Origin: Planctomycetota bacterium
GTDB taxonomy: Bacteria > Planctomycetota > Planctomycetia > Pirellulales > Pirellulaceae
NCBI GenBank assembly: GCA_023430365.1
Contig: JAEZAS010000284.1
Location: forward strand, 1-7,112
Reading direction: 5' to 3'
DNA: 7,112 bases
Under the pieces are notes generated by a model. That model did no database searches, was not told the origin of the DNA, and was given only the letters and a program-made list of their open reading frames with translations. Position numbers and translations under genes: made by a program. Below are positions 1 through 5,202 of the stretch, in pieces; position 1 is the first letter of the stretch, and every line of letters begins with the position of its first letter.

Positions 1-60
1 TTCCATGTGCGGACAGTCCCGCAGTTGGATCACGCCATAGCTCTTCGGCCCCAGCAGCAT
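1..60 (-). CDS. N-terminus of an unidentified leftward gene, cut by the window edge
   Basis: Read on the minus strand, an ATG at 58-60 opens a frame that stays open for all 20 visible codons and begins MLLGPKSYGV. The composition looks protein-like. The gene would run in the same direction as the PLP enzyme behind it, 116 bases downstream of that gene's stop. No convincing Shine-Dalgarno sequence precedes the ATG, and an in-frame GTG about 30 bases upstream is an alternative start. Twenty residues are too few to name a family, so no function is offered. It could be a chance open frame. Confidence 0.35.
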   Translation of the reverse strand, partial: MLLGPKSYGVIQLRDCPHME

Positions 61-82
61 TGGGCGCTCAACTCGCCACGCC

Positions 83-106
83 GTCGGCACACGGAGTGAT
101 GCCGAC
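83..106. repeat. Short hairpin, shortened relative of the 25-bp hairpin repeat
   Basis: Perfect 7-bp arms, GTCGGCA at 83-89 and TGCCGAC at 100-106, enclose a 10-base loop. The core GGCACACGGAGTG (86-98) is identical to part of the right arm of the long hairpin at 3007-3072, and both are followed shortly by CTAC. It looks like a decayed or truncated copy of the same repeat family. Confidence 0.5.
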
Positions 107-142
107 TACTTTGCTCGCATAGTTGCCGCAGCTGCAGGACTT

Positions 143-163
143 CCGGCGGTTGTGTTCCGCCGG
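143..163. terminator. Hairpin just downstream of the PLP enzyme gene, possible terminator
   Basis: Arms CCGGCGG (143-149) and CCGCCGG (157-163) form a 7-bp GC-only stem with a 7-base loop. It lies 14 bases beyond the stop codon of the leftward gene at 177-1277. The leftward transcript has no U-run after the stem, so it does not meet the usual definition of an intrinsic terminator. It may act as a 3'-end stabiliser or be incidental. Confidence 0.3.
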
Positions 164-176
164 CTATTAGCCACTA

Positions 177-1277
177 CTACTGCAGGCGGCCGCGGGCGGT
201 GATCGGCCAGACGGCCTCCACATGCTCGCCGCGGCAAACGTAGAACCGATCGTGCAGCAGCGTCGTCAGATCGCCATAGCCCGGAATCAACTCCAACCGA
301 TCGCCGATCTGCAAATCCTGCGCACTGGGGGCCAGCTTCAGCCAGCCATGCTCGGCGGAGAGGCGCTGCACCTGGATATCGTCGCGCCCGATGACGAGCG
401 GAACGTGAATCTCCATGTTCATCGTCTTGCGCCCCGCGTCGATGATCGCCCGATCGGGCGCCGGTCGGCTGACGACGGTTGTCAGGATGGTTAGCGCGTA
501 TTGAAAACGCGTCACCTGACATTTCTCGCGGTAGTAGGCGTCCATGAAGATCGCCCCGCCCGCCTGCACCTCGGTCACTCCCGGCTGAGCAACGGCGAGC
601 TCGAACGAACCGGTTCCGCCGCACGAGACAATCGGGCACGGCAGCCCGCTGCGGAGCAATTGTTCCTTGGTTTCGACCAGCCGGCCGAGAGCTTCCTGCA
701 CGCGAGTCCGTTTTTCGCACGGGTCCTCGACCATTTGCAGGTGACCTTCGTAGCCCATCACGCCGACCAGCTCGAGCCCCGGCAGCTCCGCCACCTGACG
801 GGCGACGCGCAAGGCTTCATCGCCGGGCAATAGGCCGACGCGTTCCAATCCGATATCGATTTCGAGCATCGTCCGCACGCGCAGCCCGGCGGCCGCCATG
901 GCGTGGCTGATCGGCTCGGCCTGACTGACATGGTCGAGACAGATGATCGGGTCGGCGATCTTCCGCAGCTCCACGAGCCGGGCAATCTTCTGCCGGCCGA
1001 CCAGGATATTGGCAATCAGCAGATCGCGAATGCCCGCCGCGGCAAACACCTCCGCCTCGCCGAGCTTGGCGCAGGTCAGGCCAATCGCCCCCGCCTCAAC
1101 GATCAGCCGGGCGATATCGGGACACTTGTGGCACTTGGCGTGCGGCCGCCAATCGACGCCATATTGCCGGCAGAGCGCGACCGCCGCGGCGATGTTGGCC
1201 TGCAGCGTATCGAGATCCAGGCAAAGGGCTGGTGTATCGAGATCGACCTTGGAGGCGGGCAGAGTGGTGACGGTCAT
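177..1277 (-). CDS. Fold-type III PLP enzyme, D-serine dehydratase / D-threonine aldolase family
   Basis: This 366-residue protein has the full length and order of the DSD1-type family: an alanine-racemase-like N-terminal barrel followed by a C-terminal D-serine-dehydratase-like domain. Visible marks are DTPALCLD (14-21); RPHAKCHK (44-51), whose Lys48 should carry the PLP Schiff base; LEIDIGLERVG (138-148); GYEGH (175-179); the phosphate-binding glycine loop SCGGTGS (218-224); and EVQAGG (236-241). Such enzymes act on D-amino acids or beta-hydroxy-D-amino acids in the cytoplasm; the substrate cannot be told from sequence. Known family members bind a divalent metal through an H-x-C or H-x-D pair near the C-terminus. 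Here the matching site reads PGYGD, so Tyr334 replaces the His while Asp336 remains. The ATG overlaps the TGA of the VanZ-like gene (ATGA), suggesting translational coupling. The family call is firm and the reaction is uncertain. Confidence 0.9.
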   Translation of the reverse strand: MTVTTLPASKVDLDTPALCLDLDTLQANIAAAVALCRQYGVDWRPHAKCHKCPDIARLIVEAGAIGLTCAKLGEAEVFAAAGIRDLLIANILVGRQKIARLVELRKIADPIICLDHVSQAEPISHAMAAAGLRVRTMLEIDIGLERVGLLPGDEALRVARQVAELPGLELVGVMGYEGHLQMVEDPCEKRTRVQEALGRLVETKEQLLRSGLPCPIVSCGGTGSFELAVAQPGVTEVQAGGAIFMDAYYREKCQVTRFQYALTILTTVVSRPAPDRAIIDAGRKTMNMEIHVPLVIGRDDIQVQRLSAEHGWLKLAPSAQDLQIGDRLELIPGYGDLTTLLHDRFYVCRGEHVEAVWPITARGRLQ

Positions 1278-1702
1278 AGGCGTGCGGTGGACCCGTTGTC
1301 AGAAGCGATTGACCACGGCTTCGCCGAGAGGAAAACGAAGTCGATGACGGCAAAGGCGGCGGCCCCCAGGGCCAGGCCGGTGATATCTGCTATCCAGTCT
1401 AGCAATTCGGCGGAGCGGTTGGGAACCAAAAGCTGCGTGAGCTCGTCCGCCACCCCATACAGCGCCCCCACGCCGATCACCACCAGATACAAACGCCCGC
1501 TTCTCCGCCGAAAAGCCCGCACGGCGACGAGCAGCAGAAACGCGAGCCCCGCATAGGCGGCCGCGTGCTGCAGCTTGTCGTTGACGTTCACGTGCGTCTT
1601 GGGCGGCATCGGCATGTGCGTGCCGAGGAACATCAGCAGCCACCACCCGAGGGCCAGCACGACGGCGGCAATCAACAACGGGCGCTGGCGGGGGGTGGGC
1701 AT
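1274..1702 (-). CDS. VanZ-like family membrane protein
   Basis: This 142-residue protein has about four hydrophobic segments (roughly residues 9-28, 47-64, 70-86 and 105-125). It carries the polar signature of VanZ-like proteins: a conserved ND-K--H stretch (NDKLQH, 41-46) and E-TQ---P-R---L-D---D-TG (ADELTQ at 85-90, then R96, D102 and D106). VanZ of enterococci gives low-level teicoplanin resistance. For the wider family no general function is established, so resistance should not be inferred here. Its TGA overlaps the ATG of the PLP enzyme by four bases, so the two are probably co-transcribed with this gene first. The start codon follows a pyrimidine-rich heptad array (1707-1748) and has no recognisable Shine-Dalgarno sequence. 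Confidence 0.85.
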   Translation of the reverse strand: MPTPRQRPLLIAAVVLALGWWLLMFLGTHMPMPPKTHVNVNDKLQHAAAYAGLAFLLLVAVRAFRRRSGRLYLVVIGVGALYGVADELTQLLVPNRSAELLDWIADITGLALGAAAFAVIDFVFLSAKPWSIASDNGSTARL

Positions 1703-1748
1703 GGGGAAGGAAGAATTCAGAGTTCAGAAAGCGGAAGGCGGGTGGATG
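1703..1748 (-). repeat. Degenerate 7-base tandem array leading into the VanZ-like start
   Basis: Read on the minus strand, six consecutive 7-base units (1742-1748 down to 1707-1713) nearly all start with C and end with T. The two clearest are CTGAACT (1721-1727) and CTGAATT (1714-1720). Four C's (1703-1706) then separate the array from the ATG. The array fills the place where a ribosome binding site would be expected. It is a different sequence family from the ACTGTNN arrays but has the same period and a similar position at a gene start. Confidence 0.55.
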
Positions 1749-1950
1749 GGTTTCTGCCTCTTGTGGGTGGCTGGGCTCTCGGCTGGCCGCAATCACCTTG
1801 TCCGAATATCGCTGGACGAGCATGATGACGTCTGTCCGGCCCGCTGGCGATGGCCAGTGTAGCGAAAGCCCACCGCGCCGGGTTACGGCTGAAAGAATCA
1901 CGCTCACAGCAGAAGTTGCACCTCCATTGCAGGCGGGCGTCGCTGCGAAA
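1749..1950. other. Non-coding stretch between divergent genes
   Basis: About 200 bases separate the heptad arrays of the VanZ-like gene and the epimerase. Promoters for both directions should lie here, but no convincing -35/-10 pair stands out on either strand. The only local structure seen is a small hairpin with arms CTGGC (1844-1848) and GCCAG (1853-1857). No reading frame here resembles a known protein. Confidence 0.5.
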
Positions 1951-1999
1951 ACGGTGTACTGTCTACTGTTAACTGTCTACTGACAACTAAGAACTCCGC
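1951..1999 (+). repeat. ACTGTNN heptad array abutting the epimerase ATG
   Basis: Seven consecutive 7-base units run without interruption from 1951 to 1999, and the next base is the A of the epimerase ATG. Units at 1958, 1965, 1972 and 1979 match ACTGNNN. The units at 1986 and 1993 keep only ACT, and the first (1951) reads ACGGTGT. No Shine-Dalgarno sequence is visible, because the array occupies that position. Confidence 0.75.
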
Positions 2000-2968
2000 A
2001 TGTCCACCCTCATCACCGGCGGAGCCGGTTTCATCGGCAGCCATTTGACGCAGCAGTTGCTTGCCGCCACGGACGAGCGCGTCGTGCTGCTCGACAACTT
2101 CAACGGCTATTACGACCCAGCCCTGAAGCGAGCCAATGCCGCCAGCCTCACTGCGTCGCCGCGCGTGACGCTCGTCGAGGGAGATCTCCGCTCCGAGTCG
2201 CTCGTCGCCGATCTGCTGAAAACTCACCAGGTCCGCCGCATCGTCCACCTGGCCGCCTCGCCCGGCGTTCCTTATGGCCAGGTCCATCCGCTCGAAACGA
2301 CCGACAACAACGTGCAGGGCACGACCGTCGTGCTCGAAGCCGCACGGCGGCATGGCGTGGATCGGTTCCTTTTCGCGGCGTCGTCGACGGTCTATGGCCT
2401 CGGGGCGGGCATTCCGTTTGTCGAAGACGCCCCGCTCGGCACCCCGGCGAGCGTTTACGGCGCCACGAAGCGGGCCGGGGAACTGCTCGGCCTGACCTAC
2501 CATCAGCAGTTCGCCCTGCCGTTCGTTTCGCTGCGACTCTTCAACGTCTACGGTCCGCGCCTTCGGCCGGAACTCGCCCTCGCCGCCTTCACGCGAAACA
2601 TCCTGCAAGGCAAGCCGCTGACGCTTTTTGGCGATGGTTCGTTCGAGCGCGACTTCACGCACGTCAGCGACATCTGCGCGGGAATCATCGCCGCCCTGAC
2701 CGCGGACAACATCGCCGGACAGTGCATCAACCTCGGCAATCACCGGCCGATCGCGATTCGCCACTTGATCGAGCTCATTGCCCAATCGGCCGGCTTGCCG
2801 GCGCACATCGATTACAAACCGATTCGCCCCGAGGACCTGCCGCGCACCTGCGCCGACACGAGCAAAGCTCAGCGACTGCTCGGCTACGAGCCGCGCGTCC
2901 GCATCGAGCAAGGGGTGGAAGAATACGTCGCCTGGATGCGCGGCTGGCTGGCCGGCGGCGTCTGGTAG
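2000..2968 (+). CDS. NAD-dependent nucleotide-sugar epimerase, UDP-glucuronate 4-epimerase-like
   Basis: This 322-residue protein is a complete extended short-chain dehydrogenase. The N-terminal Rossmann motif is TGGAGFIGSH (6-15), followed by LDNFNGYYDP (31-40), a stretch typical of UDP-glucuronate 4-epimerases. The catalytic set is Ser128 (in AASSTVYG), Tyr153 and Lys157 (SVYGATK), with spacing equal to Ser124/Tyr149 in E. coli GalE. The substrate-binding half contains FNVYGPRLRPELA (181-193), FGDGSFERDFTHVSDI (210-225) and a C-terminal Cys-Ala-Asp-Thr-Ser-Lys-Ala segment (284-290). Enzymes of this group invert C4 of UDP-sugars for cell-surface polysaccharides; UDP-glucose 4-epimerase or a related activity is possible. 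The ATG directly follows a heptad array, and no Shine-Dalgarno sequence is seen. It is followed by an unrelated secreted-protein gene after a 136-base gap that holds a hairpin repeat, so it is probably monocistronic. Confidence 0.88.
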   Translation: MSTLITGGAGFIGSHLTQQLLAATDERVVLLDNFNGYYDPALKRANAASLTASPRVTLVEGDLRSESLVADLLKTHQVRRIVHLAASPGVPYGQVHPLETTDNNVQGTTVVLEAARRHGVDRFLFAASSTVYGLGAGIPFVEDAPLGTPASVYGATKRAGELLGLTYHQQFALPFVSLRLFNVYGPRLRPELALAAFTRNILQGKPLTLFGDGSFERDFTHVSDICAGIIAALTADNIAGQCINLGNHRPIAIRHLIELIAQSAGLPAHIDYKPIRPEDLPRTCADTSKAQRLLGYEPRVRIEQGVEEYVAWMRGWLAGGVW

Positions 2969-3006
2969 TCCCGCCTGCGACGCGAGCGACTACAATATTC
3001 CCCTAA

Positions 3007-3072
3007 GTAGCAGGCACACTCCGTGTGCCGTGTCTTGTGCATTCCGGACGGCACACGGAGTGTGCCTGCTAC
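3007..3072. repeat. Perfect 25-bp inverted repeat (long hairpin element)
   Basis: Arms at 3007-3031 and 3048-3072 are perfectly complementary over 25 bases and enclose a 16-base loop. Each arm also contains its own near-palindrome (GGCACAC-TCC-GTGTGCC), so the element could fold as one long stem or two small ones. It lies between the epimerase and DUF1080 genes. There is no T-run after the stem, so it is a repeat element rather than a standard intrinsic terminator. A shorter relative lies at 83-106. Confidence 0.85.
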
Positions 3073-3093
3073 ATTTCCCACCTCCTAACGCTC

Positions 3094-3097
3094 GGAG
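3094..3097 (+). promoter_or_regulatory. Ribosome binding site of the DUF1080 gene
   Basis: GGAG lies seven bases before the ATG at 3105. It supports this start over any in-frame extension upstream, which would have to read through the 25-bp hairpin repeat. Confidence 0.55.
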
Positions 3098-3104
3098 CCG
3101 ATCC

Positions 3105-3758
3105 ATGCGGTATTCATCTCTCTGCCTCGCGCTGCTGAGCCTCGTCACGCTATCCGGCTTTGCTGTTGCCGAAGAGAACAAGGACAAGCCGGCCGGCAAA
3201 GCCACCTCACTGTTCGATGGCAAGACGCTCGACGGCTGGAAGAGCATCAACTTCGGCGGCGAAGGAGAGGTGGAGGTCAAGGGCGGGCAGATCATCCTGG
3301 GCATGGGCGAGCCGCTCACCGGCATCGTCTACCCGAAGGGTGACAAGCTGCCGAAGGACAACTACGAGATTTCGCTCGAGGCGATGAAGCTGCAAGGAGA
3401 CGACTTCTTCTGCGGCCTGACGTTCCCGGTGCGCGACTCGCACTGCACGTTCATCGTCGGCGGCTGGGCGGGCGGCGTGGTGGGCATTTCGAGCATCGAC
3501 AATCTCGACGCCTCGGAAAACGAAACCACCACCTACCAAACGTTCGACAAGGACAAGTGGTTCAAGATCCGCGTCCGCGTCGAAGGGGATGCCTTGAAGG
3601 CCTGGATCGACGACAAGCAGTTCGTCGACGTGAACATCAAGGGACGCAAGGTCGACACGCGCATCGAGGTCGACGTCAGCAAGCCCCTCGGCATCTCCGC
3701 CTTCCGCACCAAGTCGGCCCTGCGGAAGATCGAGGTGCGGGAACTGGGGAAGAAGTAG
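3105..3758 (+). CDS. Secreted DUF1080 (3-keto-disaccharide hydrolase-type) protein
   Basis: This 217-residue protein starts with a clear signal peptide: MRY, a hydrophobic core, then the cleavage site AVA|EE after residue 22. The mature protein begins with a short charged linker, then SLFDGKTLDGWK (about residues 34-45), the characteristic opening of DUF1080 domains, and continues to the end as one beta-rich, concanavalin-like domain. Members of this family include 3-keto-glucoside/disaccharide hydrolases, and planctomycetes carry many copies. The substrate here is unknown, and the protein is expected in the periplasm or outside the cell. The ATG is chosen because GGAG precedes it and the signal peptide starts there, although the frame is open further upstream. 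No neighbour suggests a shared pathway. A heptad array reading the other way begins directly after the stop codon. Confidence 0.9.
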   Translation: MRYSSLCLALLSLVTLSGFAVAEENKDKPAGKATSLFDGKTLDGWKSINFGGEGEVEVKGGQIILGMGEPLTGIVYPKGDKLPKDNYEISLEAMKLQGDDFFCGLTFPVRDSHCTFIVGGWAGGVVGISSIDNLDASENETTTYQTFDKDKWFKIRVRVEGDALKAWIDDKQFVDVNIKGRKVDTRIEVDVSKPLGISAFRTKSALRKIEVRELGKK

Positions 3759-3799
3759 GCGGGGAGCAAGTAAACAGTCGACCGTTTACAGTAGACAGT
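3759..3799 (-). repeat. ACTGTNN heptad array, inverted, abutting the DUF1080 stop codon
   Basis: Read on the minus strand, units at 3793-3799, 3786-3792 and 3772-3778 fit ACTGTNN. The unit at 3779-3785 is ACGGTCG and that at 3765-3771 keeps only ACT. A C-rich remnant (3759-3764) then reaches the stop codon of the DUF1080 gene (3756-3758). It is the same family as 1951-1999 and 3965-3999 but in opposite orientation. Confidence 0.7.
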
Positions 3800-3801
3800 C
3801 T

Positions 3802-3826
3802 CGTTCCCACGCGCTGCGTGGGAACG
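3802..3826. repeat. Hairpin repeat with GTTCCCACGC stem, copy 1
   Basis: Arms 3802-3812 and 3816-3826 pair perfectly over 11 bp around the three-base loop GCT. The same 10-base stem, GTTCCCACGC/GCGTGGGAAC, recurs at 6997-7021 with a five-base loop. The stretch that follows (to about 3850) also resembles the stretch after the second copy. Confidence 0.75.
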
Positions 3827-3833
3827 CAAACAC

Positions 3834-3927
3834 CGACGCTCTGCGTCGTAGGTTCGTCGAGCGACAAAGCTGAGATCGCAGGACGCGGAGCGTCCAATCG
3901 TGCGTTACGACGCAGAGCGTCGTAACG
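3834..3927. repeat. 17-base inverted repeat with internal hairpins
   Basis: CGACGCTCTGCGTCGTA (3834-3850) has its exact reverse complement at 3906-3922. Each copy is also a hairpin: 3834-3839 with 3843-3848 (6 bp), and 3903-3913 with 3917-3927 (11 bp, loop AGA). A further small hairpin, GGACGC-GGA-GCGTCC (3881-3895), lies between them. All share the pattern of a -CGC arm, a three-base loop and a GCG- arm with the copy at 3802-3826, so the block looks like several related units. Confidence 0.7.
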
Positions 3928-3964
3928 AGAGCCTCTACCCACTAGCGAGCATCCACTTCCCTCT

Positions 3965-3999
3965 ACTGTTTACTGTGAACTGTCTACTGTGAACTCCTC
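3965..3999 (+). repeat. ACTGTNN heptad array running through the tadA start
   Basis: Four consecutive units (3965, 3972, 3979 and 3986) match ACTGTNN exactly, and a fifth (3993) keeps ACT. More degenerate units with the same phase can be traced back to about 3937. The GTG start of tadA lies inside the unit at 3986-3992. With the inverted array at 3759-3799 it brackets the hairpin block between DUF1080 and tadA. Confidence 0.75.
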
Positions 4000-4462
4000 C
4001 CTCCCCCACGACCACTACATGCAAAAAGCCCTCCGGCAGGCCGAGCAGGCGCTGGCCGTGGAGGAGGTTCCGGTGGGCGCGGTGATCGTGCTCGGGGATC
4101 GGATCATTGCGGCGGCTCACAACCAGCGGGAGACGCTGCACGATCCCACCGCCCACGCCGAGATGATCGCCATCACCCAGGCCGCCGAAGCGATCGGCGA
4201 CTGGCGTCTGGAAGGCTGCACGCTCTACGTGACGCTCGAGCCCTGCATCATGTGCAGCGGGGCGATCCTGCAGGCCCGCATTCCCGTGGTCGTCTACGGA
4301 GCGACCGACCCCAAAGCAGGCGCGGTCAGTTCCCTCTACAGCCTGCTGAGCGATACCCGGCTGAACCACCGCTGCCAGATCGTCCCCGGCGTCCTCGCCG
4401 ACCGCTGCGGCGGCATCCTCACGGCATTTTTTCAGGCCCAACGCCGGTTGGGGAAGAAATGA
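3989..4462 (+). CDS. tadA: tRNA adenosine(34) deaminase TadA
   Basis: This 157-residue protein is a complete zinc-dependent deaminase of the cytidine deaminase fold. It converts adenosine to inosine at the wobble position of tRNA-Arg(ACG) in the cytoplasm. The HAE motif is at 56-58 (His56 zinc ligand, Glu58 proton shuttle) and PCIMC at 85-89 (Cys86 and Cys89 zinc ligands). VPVGAV (27-32), the HN at 44-45, GDWRLEGCTLYVTLEP (70-85) and the C-terminal CGGILTAFF (140-148) are also as in known TadA. The start is unusual. GTG at 3989 lies within a heptad array and has no Shine-Dalgarno sequence. The first in-frame ATG (4019) would cut off HDHY, which aligns with the conserved segment HEYWM/ELYM of E. 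coli and B. subtilis TadA, so GTG is preferred. The gene converges on the thioredoxin gene with 99 bases between them. Confidence 0.95.
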   Translation: MNSSLPHDHYMQKALRQAEQALAVEEVPVGAVIVLGDRIIAAAHNQRETLHDPTAHAEMIAITQAAEAIGDWRLEGCTLYVTLEPCIMCSGAILQARIPVVVYGATDPKAGAVSSLYSLLSDTRLNHRCQIVPGVLADRCGGILTAFFQAQRRLGKK

Positions 4463-4510
4463 ATTTGGGATTTATGACTTCGGATGGCTGATTTGGCGGA
4501 AACGATCTTT
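4462..4510 (+). repeat. GATTTNN heptad array starting at the tadA stop codon
   Basis: From the last base of the tadA TGA, consecutive 7-base units start at 4462, 4469, 4476, 4483 and 4490, mostly opening with GAT or GAC; GATTTAT is the clearest. More degenerate units continue to about 4510. It is the mirror partner of the array at 4524-4558. Confidence 0.6.
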
Positions 4511-4515
4511 CGCCA
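4494..4515. terminator. Possible bidirectional terminator at the centre of the convergent gap
   Basis: TGGCG (4494-4498) pairs with CGCCA (4511-4515) at the midpoint between the two convergent genes. The facing heptad arrays outside it add further complementarity, including GATTTAT at 4469-4475 with its complement at 4538-4544. A transcript from either side could fold into a long imperfect stem. There is no classical U-run, so the terminator role is inferred from position and symmetry. Confidence 0.4.
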
Positions 4516-4523
4516 GTGGCAAT

Positions 4524-4558
4524 CGAAATCAAAAATCATAAATCCACAATCCTAAATC
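4524..4558 (-). repeat. GATTTNN heptad array facing the tlpA-like stop codon
   Basis: Read on the minus strand, five uninterrupted units (4552-4558, 4545-4551, 4538-4544, 4531-4537 and 4524-4530) all begin with GATT, four of them with GATTT. The first lies three bases after the TAA of the leftward gene. It is the same family as 4462-4510 in inverted orientation. Confidence 0.75.
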
Positions 4559-4561
4559 CCC

Positions 4562-5197
4562 TTACTTCTCCGCCAGCGCCGCTTCCACCACGCGGCGCAT
4601 CTGCTTCTCCCAGCCGCCGACGTAGCCGACCCACATGCCGCGGATCTTGCCGTCCCGGCCGAGGACGAGGGTGGTCGGATAGCCGAATCCGTCGGCGCCG
4701 ATCTTCGTGGCCTCGACCAGGTGCCGCCGCGTCACCGCGTCGTTGTCAGTGTAGGCGGGAAAATTGGCTTTGTATCGTTTCAGAAAGTCCTCGGTCTCGG
4801 CCGCCAGCGATGCGTCTTCCGAAGGCGAGGCGGGCACGGAGACGGAGAGAAAGCGGAAATCGTCGTTCGTCTCGAAGTGCTTCACCATGTCGACGAGGTG
4901 CGGAAACTCGACCTCGCAGTAGCCGCACCACGGCCCCCACAGATTCATCAGGGTCACCTTCCCCTCGATGTCGGCAGCCGACACGGGCTCGGCGCCGGGT
5001 GTCAGGGGCTGCAGGCGAACGACGTCGAGCTTCGTCCCCACGGCAGGATGCTTGGCCCCGATGTAGTCCTCGTACGAGCCGCCCGGCAAGCCTTCATGGC
5101 AGCCGGCGACCAGGGCCAGCCAAAAGGCCGCCAGCAGGATGCCCGCTCCCATCGAGAACATCCGGATTCCACTCAGCCGCTTGGACGTCTGCCGCAT
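4562..5197 (-). CDS. TlpA-like thioredoxin-fold lipoprotein
   Basis: This 211-residue protein opens with a basic segment, a hydrophobic core (about 14-30) and the lipobox LVAGC, so Cys33 should be lipidated and the protein anchored outside the cytoplasmic membrane. After a linker comes a TlpA/ResA-type thioredoxin domain: the strand VTLMNLWGPWCGYCEVEFP (81-99) with active-site cysteines Cys91 and Cys94, a strand FRFLSVSV (114-121), and the cis-proline motif GYPTTLVLG (172-180, Pro174). Such proteins reduce or exchange disulfides of extracytoplasmic targets, often in cytochrome c maturation. No cytochrome gene is nearby, so the partner is unknown. The ATG at 5197 has a good AGGAAA ribosome binding site. 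The gene is probably a single unit, since the upstream AHSA1 gene lies 226 bases away beyond a hairpin repeat. Confidence 0.9.
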   Translation of the reverse strand: MRQTSKRLSGIRMFSMGAGILLAAFWLALVAGCHEGLPGGSYEDYIGAKHPAVGTKLDVVRLQPLTPGAEPVSAADIEGKVTLMNLWGPWCGYCEVEFPHLVDMVKHFETNDDFRFLSVSVPASPSEDASLAAETEDFLKRYKANFPAYTDNDAVTRRHLVEATKIGADGFGYPTTLVLGRDGKIRGMWVGYVGGWEKQMRRVVEAALAEK

Positions 5198-5202
5198 GCC
5201 AA

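Noticed and set aside
106..720. 204-codon minus-strand open frame inside the PLP enzyme region
   Set aside because: It is an Arg/Ala-rich alternative frame of the conserved PLP enzyme with no recognisable features.
1274..1702. Glycopeptide resistance gene (vanZ)
   Set aside because: Only family-level similarity is present, and no other van genes are in view. The wider VanZ-like family is common in bacteria without a resistance role.
1299..1907. Minus-strand open frame overlapping the VanZ-like gene, with a GGAGGT upstream of its GTG
   Set aside because: The GGAGGT is about 12 bases from the GTG, which is far. Part of the frame translates the heptad array, and most of it is an alternative frame of the VanZ-like gene.
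1904..2911. 335-codon open frame on the minus strand opposite the epimerase
   Set aside because: It is antisense to a clearly conserved gene, is Arg/Gly/Ala-rich, has no recognisable domain, and fits the shadow frame expected in GC-rich DNA.
2778..3104. In-frame upstream extension of the DUF1080 protein by 109 codons
   Set aside because: It overlaps the end of the epimerase in another frame and reads through the 25-bp hairpin repeat. The signal peptide and the GGAG ribosome binding site place the start at 3105.
3802..3927. Insertion sequence or integron
   Set aside because: No transposase or integrase reading frame and no target-site duplication is visible; the block is too small to encode one.
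3759..3999. CRISPR array as an explanation for the repeated units
   Set aside because: The units are contiguous degenerate 7-mers with no spacers, and the hairpins are not evenly spaced; there are no cas genes.
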